Shown one piece after another: positions 57,533-64,000 of a stretch of 64,000 nucleotides of DNA. The position numbers and the translations under genes are program-made. The notes under the pieces are model-generated. The model had not been told where the DNA came from. It was given only the letters and a program-made list of their open reading frames with translations, and made no database searches. This stretch comes from JBAXGW01 sp037139195 (GTDB lineage: Bacteria > Bacteroidota > Bacteroidia > Bacteroidales > JAHJDW01): NCBI GenBank assembly GCA_037139195.1, contig JBAXGW010000001.1, positions 1-64,000 of the forward strand, given 5' to 3'. Every line of letters begins with the position of its first letter. Within the stretch, counting starts at the first letter, position 1.

Positions 57533-57817
57533 TTATTTTTTTTTATCCGTTATTTTGTTCTCTGGTAAAGAAAAATTGAAAATGGAAGCAAGTGGAACAT
57601 CTAACGCACGCGCAATGGCAAAAATGGTACTCAAGGTGGGATTTATACGGGCTGTTTCTATACGTGCTATTTGACTGAGCGATATTCCAGCTTCAAAAGC
57701 AAGTTGGTTTTGAGTAATACCAAGTTCTTGCCTAAGCAGTTTCAAATGAATTGCAAAGGTTTCGATACCAACTTGGTCGAATATCAATGTTCTTCCATTT
57801 GATCTCTTGTTTTTCAT
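57533..57817 (-). CDS. XRE-family transcriptional regulator
   Basis: The 94-residue protein is a Cro/CI-type HTH: LKLLRQELGITQNQLAFEAGISLSQIARIETARINPTLSTIFAIARALDVP, described here by its turn residues ITQNQLAFEAGIS. It is divergent from the peptide cluster, with a palindrome in between. It is the likely local regulator of the candidate RiPP genes. Confidence 0.88.
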   Translation of the reverse strand: MKNKRSNGRTLIFDQVGIETFAIHLKLLRQELGITQNQLAFEAGISLSQIARIETARINPTLSTIFAIARALDVPLASIFNFSLPENKITDKKK

Positions 57818-57848
57818 AGTTGAAAATTACAAGAATGAGAAAAAATAT

Positions 57849-57868
57849 TTATAGCATACATGCTATAA
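57849..57868. promoter_or_regulatory. Palindromic operator candidate
   Basis: TTATAGCA and TGCTATAA are perfect eight-base arms around TACA. The site is centred between the XRE gene and the cluster, in the -33 region of the promoter at 57883. Confidence 0.65.
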
Positions 57869-57882
57869 TGAAAAATATATTT

Positions 57883-57890
57883 TAACTTTG
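57883..57890 (+). promoter_or_regulatory. -7 element of the peptide cluster
   Basis: TAACTTTG matches TAnnTTTG exactly. The ATG at 57906 lies 15 bases downstream. This argues for the ATG and against the upstream TTG in the same frame at 57888, which overlaps the promoter itself. Confidence 0.7.
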
Positions 57891-57905
57891 TTAAAAATAA
57901 TTTTT

Positions 57906-58136
57906 ATGAGTTCAGATAATGATATTACATTAATGATTTTCCAAGGTCTTGGAATATTTCTTATTGCTTGCACGGTTGGAATTATAGCTAACAGTTTATT
58001 CCACAATATTACTATCGCATGGATTGGATTTGGTGTTGGGTTAGTGTTTGCGATAGTTATAAGAAAATTAGCTATGGTATTAGGGTTTCTAGCCCTACTA
58101 ATATATTTTCTTGGAATGATGTTTCACTGGTGGTAA
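57906..58136 (+). CDS. Small membrane protein of the peptide cluster
   Basis: The 76-residue product has two or three hydrophobic segments (about 8-28, 37-55 and 58-74) and a HWW end. I chose the ATG at 57906 because the -7 element lies directly upstream. It is the first gene of the cluster, 69 bases before the peptide gene. It might be an immunity or anchoring protein; this is only inference. Confidence 0.7.
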   Translation: MSSDNDITLMIFQGLGIFLIACTVGIIANSLFHNITIAWIGFGVGLVFAIVIRKLAMVLGFLALLIYFLGMMFHWW

Positions 58137-58194
58137 AGAATAAATTGCTGAATAACGGCATTTATAAATAAATCAATTAATTAACTTAAAAAAC

Positions 58195-58200
58195 GGAGGT
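58195..58200 (+). promoter_or_regulatory. Strong ribosome binding site of the peptide gene
   Basis: GGAGGT lies five bases before the ATG. Near-perfect Shine-Dalgarno sequences are rare in this window, so it fits a highly made peptide. Confidence 0.7.
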
Positions 58201-58205
58201 CAAAA

Positions 58206-58343
58206 ATGAAGACTTACAAAAAAGCAAAAGTGGTTGCAAAAAACAATCCTCAAGGTTCTTATGCTGCTGGATGCCCAACACACGCTTCAGGTGGCTGCGG
58301 ACCATCAGCAGGTCATTGTAAATCTTGTGAAACAGCAAGATAA
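58206..58343 (+). CDS. Candidate RiPP precursor, 45 residues, four cysteines
   Basis: The peptide starts with a basic leader (MKTYKKAKVVAKNNP), then QGSYAAGCPTH and a Gly/Cys-rich core with C23, C31, C38 and C41 (GGCG, HCKSC), ending in ETAR. The leader/core layout, the strong ribosome site, and radical SAM genes directly downstream are the marks of a modified-peptide precursor. The SYAAGCP style motif reminds me of Bacteroidota radical-SAM-linked peptides but I cannot name a family. It is not SCIFF, which has six cysteines. The core Cys are possible thioether or cyclophane sites, or [Fe-S]/metal ligands. Confidence 0.8.
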   Translation: MKTYKKAKVVAKNNPQGSYAAGCPTHASGGCGPSAGHCKSCETAR

Positions 58344-58355
58344 ATTTCGATCTAG

Positions 58356-58385
58356 AAAGAGAGAGTTATTATTGCTCTCTCTTTT
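58356..58385 (+). terminator. Hairpin between peptide and enzyme genes
   Basis: AAAGAGAGAG (58356-58365) pairs perfectly with CTCTCTCTTT (58375-58384), followed by a T. The T-run is short, so partial read-through is likely, which would give more peptide than enzyme. Confidence 0.75.
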
Positions 58386-58423
58386 AACTCCATAAAATCT
58401 CAAAATTCAACATCTAAAATTTT

Positions 58424-59488
58424 ATGCCTAAAATTTTATCAGATATCAATAAAAAATACAAACTTACAAATATTTTGATAGAGCTAAATTGGAACTGTAA
58501 TGCAAGTTGTCCTCATTGCTTTATTCCTCAAAACGATGCAGTTTATTTTATGAAACACGATGATGCAATTAAATACATAGAACAAGCAGCAAATATGGGA
58601 GTTAAAGAGATAACATTTTCTGGCGGCGAACCATTTCTCAATAAAGATATAATTGAAATTTTGCATTATGCTAATACATTCGATTTTGAAAATATTTATG
58701 TCTTAAGTAATTTATCACTAATAACACAAGCTCATATTTTAGAATTAGTTAAAATCAAGTTTCTTACTATTCAAACAACTATATTTAGTACAAATTCAAA
58801 TATCCATGATGAAATTATCGGATTAAAAGGTTCATTTTCAAAAACTACAGAAACTTTGCAATTACTAAAGAGCAAAGGTGTTAATGTTCAAATTAGTTGT
58901 CCTTTATTAAAACAGAACTATAATACATTCAGAGAATTACAAAAATGGGCTGACGAACAAGACTACGCATTATATCCAAATTTTGATATTGTTGCAAAAA
59001 CAAATTACGAAAAGAATAATATTGAATCAGCATTATCTAATGAGCAAAAAGTCCAATTAATAAAAGATTTAATACTAATTGACAAACACCCATTTTGGAG
59101 TAAATGGAAAGATACAGTAAGCAATTATGAAAATACATTAACATTGTTTGATGCCCCTTGCGAAGCAGGTGTAAATCAAATTGTTATTCATCCAAATGGC
59201 GAAATTGCACCGTGTATGCTTTGGAATGTTGAGGGTGTAGAAAATCTTAAACAGAAATCATTAGAATCTATTTGGAAAAACAGCCCTGTTTTAAACAAAA
59301 TAAGAAATACGAAATTAAAGGATTTCAATTTGACAGATACAAACTTGACAAAATTTGTTAAAGTTTGTTTTGCTCGCAATGCAAACTTAAACAATGGTAA
59401 TCATTTACATATTTCAGAAATTGATTTCGAATATGCAGAATTACTTGATAAAATGGTTACAGAACTAAATAATTCTGAAAATGTGTGA
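58424..59488 (+). CDS. Radical SAM enzyme 1 of the peptide cluster
   Basis: The 354-residue protein has the radical SAM [4Fe-4S] motif C25-x3-C29-x2-C32 (NCNASCPHC) and GGEP at 67-70. The C-terminal part resembles SPASM/twitch, with C246, C264 (PCEAG ... GEIAPCMLW) and C315. In the sister enzyme the same region holds eight Cys, so the auxiliary clusters are reduced here. No N-terminal leader-binding domain is present. It probably acts with enzyme 2 on the peptide. It overlaps the next gene by eight bases. Confidence 0.9.
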   Translation: MPKILSDINKKYKLTNILIELNWNCNASCPHCFIPQNDAVYFMKHDDAIKYIEQAANMGVKEITFSGGEPFLNKDIIEILHYANTFDFENIYVLSNLSLITQAHILELVKIKFLTIQTTIFSTNSNIHDEIIGLKGSFSKTTETLQLLKSKGVNVQISCPLLKQNYNTFRELQKWADEQDYALYPNFDIVAKTNYEKNNIESALSNEQKVQLIKDLILIDKHPFWSKWKDTVSNYENTLTLFDAPCEAGVNQIVIHPNGEIAPCMLWNVEGVENLKQKSLESIWKNSPVLNKIRNTKLKDFNLTDTNLTKFVKVCFARNANLNNGNHLHISEIDFEYAELLDKMVTELNNSENV

Positions 59489-60203
59489 TAATGACAATAA
59501 TATATTTGAATTAGAAAAAACTTTACACGAGCAATATGCCATAAATATCAATGCACATACAAGTAATTTTGTTTCATTTTTAGTGGGCATACTTGCGATA
59601 TTTGGATCCTATGGATATGTCTATGTAAGTACATGTAACGAGTTTGCTAATGAAAATGTCATTTTGAATAAGGATGTTTTTTATCTTGATGCACTATTAT
59701 ATCTTTCCTTTGTTGTTAATGGCATACTGGCATTTATGTCAATACTGTCTTTGCATTTAGGCTATTCAATTCGTAGAGACCACTTAATTATACAAAAAAT
59801 TAGAGACAAATACTATCAAAATGAAATAGTCAAAAAAAATATATTTGGTAATATATATAAGGCCGATAACAAGTTCTTTAAAAATTTCATTCCAGAATAT
59901 TACAATAATTTTTACTATTTATTTCTATTTTCTCAAATTTTTATTGTAATAACTATTGCAATTAAATTTTGCCATAATATTAATTTTGAATGGGATATAT
60001 GCATTTATGGTTTGATGATATCAATTGTTTTTTTGATATTTAATATTTTTTTGATAAGCTTTTGTTTTCGAAGAAGAGAATCAACTTATAGGAAATACCA
60101 AAATAATATAATCGAATATAAAATAAGTAAAACTCAAAATTGTTGTTTAAAAAATTGTTTTAAAAAATTGATATATAAATTTAGATGTTTTAAAATATGC
60201 TAA
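59481..60203 (+). CDS. Four-helix membrane protein of the peptide cluster
   Basis: The 240-residue protein has two membrane helices near the start (about 24-48 and 65-92), two more after a charged middle loop (about 148-170 and 175-200) and a basic cytosolic tail with five Cys (QNCCLKNCFKKLIYKFRCFKIC written partly here as CC, C, C, C). It has no transporter ATPase motif. It lies between the two radical SAM genes with overlaps on both sides, so it belongs to the system. It might be an export, anchoring or immunity protein. Confidence 0.8.
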   Translation: MCDNDNNIFELEKTLHEQYAININAHTSNFVSFLVGILAIFGSYGYVYVSTCNEFANENVILNKDVFYLDALLYLSFVVNGILAFMSILSLHLGYSIRRDHLIIQKIRDKYYQNEIVKKNIFGNIYKADNKFFKNFIPEYYNNFYYLFLFSQIFIVITIAIKFCHNINFEWDICIYGLMISIVFLIFNIFLISFCFRRRESTYRKYQNNIIEYKISKTQNCCLKNCFKKLIYKFRCFKIC

Positions 60204-61648
60204 TCCGTCAAACTAAAAACACCTTTATCCGTCGCTATGGCGATATTGGATATATTACAAATCAGTTAACCAAGCACGACCTAAATTACAATGAAACTGG
60301 TGCCGATTTCCTCGATCAGATAAGTCGTGAGCCGAAAGAAATTGATGCTATTGTTAACGACTTGATTAAGTTGTATAAAGATATTTCTTTTGATGAAATG
60401 AAAACCGATTTTTTAGAATTTATTCAATTTCTTGAAAATGACGGTTATGTTTTAACGGGGTATTCCAAAGAAGGGCTAGATTCAAAAGAGCCATCGTTTA
60501 GCTATTCGTTAGAAAACCCAAAAACCGCTTTATATAACTTTGGAACAATAGAAAACAAAGATATTTTAACCGATAGCTCGGAGTTTTTTTATGAGGAGTT
60601 CCATAAAAGTCCAAGAATATTTGGTTTGCAAATAGAAGTATCATCGAGGTGCAACGAGCGTTGTATTCATTGCTACATTCCAAATGCAAAAAAAGATGAG
60701 GGCATAGATATTGATTTTGCAATGATTACACGAGTGATGGATGAAGCAAAAAAAATGGGAACCTTATCTATTACTCTTTCTGGTGGCGAATTATTTATGC
60801 ATCCCGAAATTGATAAAATACTGCGTCATGCCCGTAAAAATGATTTTGCAATTAGTATCCTTAGCAATCTGGTTCTGATTAATGATGAACATATTCAGCT
60901 ATTAAAAGAAATAAATCCATCTCTGGTTCAGGTTTCACTCTATTCAATGATTGCCGATGAGCATGATGCTATTACAAAAGTAAAAGGTTCGTTTTCAAAA
61001 ACAAAAAATAGCATCGAGAAATTGGTGGCAGCCGATATCCCTCTACAAATTAGTTGTCCAGTAATGCGTATCAACTATCATTCATACAAAAACGTTTTGG
61101 AATATGCACATGGACTAAAAACCAAAGCATATACCGATTTTATAATGATGGCACAAGCCGATTTCGACACACAGAACCTCAATCAAAGACTTGACATTTC
61201 AGAAACAGAAGTGCTTATCAAAGACATTATTAAATTCGACAATGATTATATAAACAATACTTTGGCGCAAGAACCAATAACCAAAGATATTGAAAAGTAT
61301 AAAAAAATGCCTGTTTGCGGTGTTGGAGTTGATAATATTTGTCTAACAGCAAATGGTGATTATTATCCATGTGCTGGCTGGCAAGGCTATATTTTAGGCA
61401 ATGCCTACAATCAAAGTTTAGATTATGTTTGGAATAATTCCGAAAAAATTAAACATCTAAGAACCATCACCCACGAATCATTCCCTGAGTGTTTGATATG
61501 CGATGCCAGAGATTTTTGCGCCATGTGTTTGGTTCGCAACTTCAATGAAAACAATGGTGATATGTTTAAAATAGCTAAACATTTCTGTGATGCCGCATTT
61601 TTAAATAAAAAAGTAGTAGAAGAAAATCTTAAAAAAGTAATAAATTGA
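60197..61648 (+). CDS. Radical SAM/SPASM enzyme 2 with PqqD-like domain
   Basis: The 483-residue protein has an N-terminal PqqD-like winged-helix domain (about 5-90), the usual leader-peptide binder (RRE) of RiPP enzymes. Then comes the radical SAM motif C152-x3-C156-x2-C159, the GGE box and a full SPASM region with C374, C382, C392, C432, C435, C441, C444 and C464. The core resembles enzyme 1 (GSFSK and QISCP blocks in both), so they are paralogues. It is expected to bind the peptide leader and modify its core. It overlaps both neighbours. Confidence 0.93.
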   Translation: MLIRQTKNTFIRRYGDIGYITNQLTKHDLNYNETGADFLDQISREPKEIDAIVNDLIKLYKDISFDEMKTDFLEFIQFLENDGYVLTGYSKEGLDSKEPSFSYSLENPKTALYNFGTIENKDILTDSSEFFYEEFHKSPRIFGLQIEVSSRCNERCIHCYIPNAKKDEGIDIDFAMITRVMDEAKKMGTLSITLSGGELFMHPEIDKILRHARKNDFAISILSNLVLINDEHIQLLKEINPSLVQVSLYSMIADEHDAITKVKGSFSKTKNSIEKLVAADIPLQISCPVMRINYHSYKNVLEYAHGLKTKAYTDFIMMAQADFDTQNLNQRLDISETEVLIKDIIKFDNDYINNTLAQEPITKDIEKYKKMPVCGVGVDNICLTANGDYYPCAGWQGYILGNAYNQSLDYVWNNSEKIKHLRTITHESFPECLICDARDFCAMCLVRNFNENNGDMFKIAKHFCDAAFLNKKVVEENLKKVIN

Positions 61649-62388
61649 ATGTTATAGATTGTCATATACATTTCGGACAGTTTGGAGATATAAATTATAC
61701 TCCCGAAATATTGGTCGAAAAGATGAGAAATCTTTCTGTTTCAACATGGTGTGGAATGCCGTTCTTTTCTGACCAGCCTTTTGACGTCACTTCATTAATT
61801 AATAATTATAAGCAGCTATTAATACTTGCCCCTACTGAATTTAAGCCTATTTTAGCAATTGACCCTGAAATGATTGGAAATATTTCAAATATTCAATATT
61901 TCAATGATATTCAATTTATGGCAATAAAAATACATCCATATATTCATCACTGGCTGCCATTTTCTGCAAAGTTTGAGCAAATGCTCAATTTTGTCCGTTA
62001 TAAAAATATTCCGCTAATGATTCATACTGGAGGCAGGGCACTGAGTGATGCTGGCATTTTCTTTAATGTTTGTAAAAGTAATCCTGACATAAAGTTTGTA
62101 TTATGCCATGGAAGACCAGCTGAAGAAGCTATAAAAGTAATGTTAAATTCCGAAAATGTATATGTTGATACCGCATTTATGGATGTTGAAGATATTAAAC
62201 TTATGATATCCGAGGGCTTGCATCAACGAATTATATTTGGGTCTGATTTTCCAGCTAACCAGCATTTTCAGCCTGAAATCACAGATATAGATTGGTACAA
62301 CGACCGAATTGATGAACTTGTCTCGCATTTTGGAAAAGAAATATTTGAAGTGTTTAATAATAATTATGAACATGTCTTTAAAATATAA
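61645..62388 (+). CDS. Metal-dependent amidohydrolase of the peptide cluster
   Basis: The 247-residue protein fits the amidohydrolase-2 / ACMSD-like fold: DCHIHFG (HxH), KIHP, MIHTGG, LCHGRP and FGSDFP supply the metal ligands in order. I accept TTG at 61645 as start, because it overlaps the preceding stop (TTGA) and the next in-frame ATG would remove the HxH. Hydrolysis or decarboxylation of a modified residue, or cleavage of a peptide bond, is plausible. It lies three bases before the lipoprotein gene. Confidence 0.88.
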   Translation: MNVIDCHIHFGQFGDINYTPEILVEKMRNLSVSTWCGMPFFSDQPFDVTSLINNYKQLLILAPTEFKPILAIDPEMIGNISNIQYFNDIQFMAIKIHPYIHHWLPFSAKFEQMLNFVRYKNIPLMIHTGGRALSDAGIFFNVCKSNPDIKFVLCHGRPAEEAIKVMLNSENVYVDTAFMDVEDIKLMISEGLHQRIIFGSDFPANQHFQPEITDIDWYNDRIDELVSHFGKEIFEVFNNNYEHVFKI

Positions 62389-62391
62389 ATT

Positions 62392-63402
62392 ATGAAAACA
62401 ACAATACCTGTATTGATTGCATTCTTGCTATTTGCATGTGGAAACCCTAAAAACGATGGCAAGCTAACCTCCACAAATGCGGTTCAAGAAGATGAGAATA
62501 CTGATGTAAATGCAAACGAACAAGCAAAACCAAATATAATAGTTGTTCCAAGCGACGAACTTTTGCAAAAATTTGGGATGCTAAAGCAAGAAAACGCACA
62601 AGGTAAAACAATTTATATTCGAGATTTCAAAGGATATTTATTGAAAGACCCCAATGCGAAATTTATTATTTCAACCATTCAAGCTGCATTTATAAATGTG
62701 GGGTTTCCACTAAATGATTTGGAACAAACTCTTAAATCAGTTGAAGATCAAGAAATTATTGATGATGCTGACAATATACAGAAAGATGTAAAAACAATGT
62801 TGCTTTTAGCTGCTCGTCCAGATGTTATTGTCGAATTAAATTATGATTTAGTAACCGATAATCGCAGTAGAAATCTAAAGCGAAGCCTTACATATACAAT
62901 ACGTTCAATTGATGCATTTTCAAATAAAGTTGTAGCAACAGTTCAAAAAACAGGCTTCAAGGATTCATTAGACATTACTGCTGATGGACTTATGAAGCAA
63001 GCTTTAATTGCTGACATGCCCAATTTTACAAAACAACTAAATTCATACTTCGCCGATATCATTCAAAAAGGACGCGAAATTACAGTTCGTGTTGGAATAG
63101 ATAAGGGGATTAAATTAAGTATGGATGATAATTGCCTTAATGCCAATAGTTATTCTGAATGGATAGTTGATTATGTAAAGAAAAACACTCTAAAAGGAGC
63201 TTATAAACTCGAACGGAATACTGAAACAGAATTATTCTTCCGGAATGTAAGAATTAAAACCATGAATGAAGACGGCACTCAATATAGTGCTTACGATTTC
63301 GCAAGAGAAATGAAAAAAGCTCTTGACAGCGGTTGCGGAATGAAATCGAAGAATAAAACACAAGGTTTGGGAGATGCTTATATCGTTATAAAAGGAATGT
63401 AA
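62392..63402 (+). CDS. Lipoprotein, DUF6175-like
   Basis: The 336-residue product has a lipobox (LLFACG, Cys at about 16), then an Asp/Asn linker and an alpha/beta C-terminal domain with repeated TxEL segments. The similarity to DUF6175 is a recollection and not tested. The three-base gap puts it in the same transcript as the amidohydrolase, but a similar lipoprotein follows, so it may be an independent host pair. Confidence 0.7.
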   Translation: MKTTIPVLIAFLLFACGNPKNDGKLTSTNAVQEDENTDVNANEQAKPNIIVVPSDELLQKFGMLKQENAQGKTIYIRDFKGYLLKDPNAKFIISTIQAAFINVGFPLNDLEQTLKSVEDQEIIDDADNIQKDVKTMLLLAARPDVIVELNYDLVTDNRSRNLKRSLTYTIRSIDAFSNKVVATVQKTGFKDSLDITADGLMKQALIADMPNFTKQLNSYFADIIQKGREITVRVGIDKGIKLSMDDNCLNANSYSEWIVDYVKKNTLKGAYKLERNTETELFFRNVRIKTMNEDGTQYSAYDFAREMKKALDSGCGMKSKNKTQGLGDAYIVIKGM

Positions 63403-63413
63403 ATTTAAACAAT

Positions 63414-64000
63414 ATGAAGAAAATATATAAATATATCTGCCTAATAGCAATTGTAAGTCTGCTATCTTGTAATAATTCGGAAAACAAAAAGGTGTTCAAT
63501 CCGCAAAAGGATTCTAGCTCATCTTCAGGTGATAATTCAGAACAAATAGCAAAAAAAAGAGCCGAATTTTTGGCATCACAAGCTACAACAATCCAACAAC
63601 AATTAATTCAATTTGATGGCAAAGTCAAGTTGACTGTTATGATTCCAAATGATCAAGGGTTTTCAGAATCTGAAATGAAGCAATTAGAGAGTAAGTTAAT
63701 ACAAATGTCTACAACTAATGGAATAGGTGGTTTAGGTGGAAATCCTCGTTTCATTATTGCTCCTATTGTTAATATTACAAAGAAAGATGTTACCAGTTCT
63801 GCTCCTGCAAAATATTCAATAAAATTTGATGTAATGATTTATGTTGCTGATATATTAACTGGAAATGTCTATGGTTCTTATAATATGAAATTCTCAAGCG
63901 TTGAATCATCTCAAGCTAGAGCGTTTACATCAGGATTTGATGCGTTAAATACTAGTGATGCAGGATTGCAAACATTCTTAAAATCATCACAAGAAAAAAT
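63414..64000 (+). CDS. Lipoprotein, partial (cut by window end)
   Basis: The frame begins with ATG at 63414, 11 bases after the previous stop, and stays open to the last base (195 codons). It has a lipobox (LLSC at about residue 19) and a Ser-rich linker, then a beta-rich domain (KVKLTVMIPNDQGF, FIIAPIVNITKKDV). It resembles other Bacteroidota outer-membrane lipoproteins in style. Confidence 0.75.
   Translation, partial: MKKIYKYICLIAIVSLLSCNNSENKKVFNPQKDSSSSSGDNSEQIAKKRAEFLASQATTIQQQLIQFDGKVKLTVMIPNDQGFSESEMKQLESKLIQMSTTNGIGGLGGNPRFIIAPIVNITKKDVTSSAPAKYSIKFDVMIYVADILTGNVYGSYNMKFSSVESSQARAFTSGFDALNTSDAGLQTFLKSSQEK

Noticed and set aside
58206..58343. SCIFF (six-cysteine, 45-residue) peptide
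   Set aside because: Only four Cys are present and the spacing does not fit.

Overview
The window is AT-rich chromosomal DNA of a Bacteroidota bacterium. Support for this comes from proteins ending in T9SS/Por sorting domains (15.4-20.5 kb and 40.7-43.0 kb), a gliding-motility-type C-terminal domain (20.6-24.6 kb), promoters of the TAnnTTTG type, an insert-bearing signal peptidase I next to dapB, and the scarcity of strong Shine-Dalgarno sequences. I cannot name the genus.

Layout. 0-1.6 kb: a secreted TPR protein. 2.1-9.7 kb: a stress-type operon of a PrkA-like ATPase/kinase, a YeaH-like VWA protein, SpoVR and a second, divergent PrkA-like ATPase. 9.8-15.3 kb: a SpoU-type RNA methylase, then on the minus strand a J-domain-like protein, a PQQ-type propeller and a Rel-family (p)ppGpp enzyme whose hydrolase site is damaged. 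15.4-26.8 kb: three secreted or surface proteins and a TPR-PAS-LuxR sensor. 27.1-31.7 kb: parA-parB-DUF5683-dapB-lepB. 31.8-43.0 kb: TPR and repeat proteins, a LysM/periplasmic-binding lipoprotein-like protein, guaA and a secreted serine protease, followed by an atypical tRNA-Val(GAC) gene.

From about 43.8 to 53.4 kb the base composition shifts to higher GC and the genes are those of an integrative mobile element: two tyrosine recombinases, a small HTH protein, a polymerase-like protein with family A / T7-like motifs (TV-Pol type), a ParB-like protein and a C5 DNA methyltransferase. Two striking non-coding zones sit either side of the polymerase gene: a duplicated 133-bp element with a conserved hairpin (47.3-47.7 kb) and an array of long perfect palindromes (49.3-49.7 kb). 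From 53.4 to 55.6 kb, two 92-bp direct repeats flank a cargo of a DUF4365-type nuclease-like protein, a HicA-like protein and a PIN-like protein. From 55.6 to 57.4 kb there is a two-gene operon of an HTH-like protein and a Ser/Thr kinase.

The most interesting part is 57.5-62.4 kb. It is a compact candidate RiPP (ribosomally made, post-translationally modified peptide) system: a divergent XRE regulator with a palindromic operator, a small membrane protein, a 45-residue four-cysteine peptide with a strong ribosome binding site, a hairpin terminator, then a translationally coupled set of radical SAM enzyme 1, a four-helix membrane protein, radical SAM/SPASM enzyme 2 with a PqqD-like leader-binding domain, and a metal-dependent amidohydrolase. 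The peptide was too short to be picked up as a normal ORF. The window ends in two lipoprotein genes, the last one cut by the window edge.
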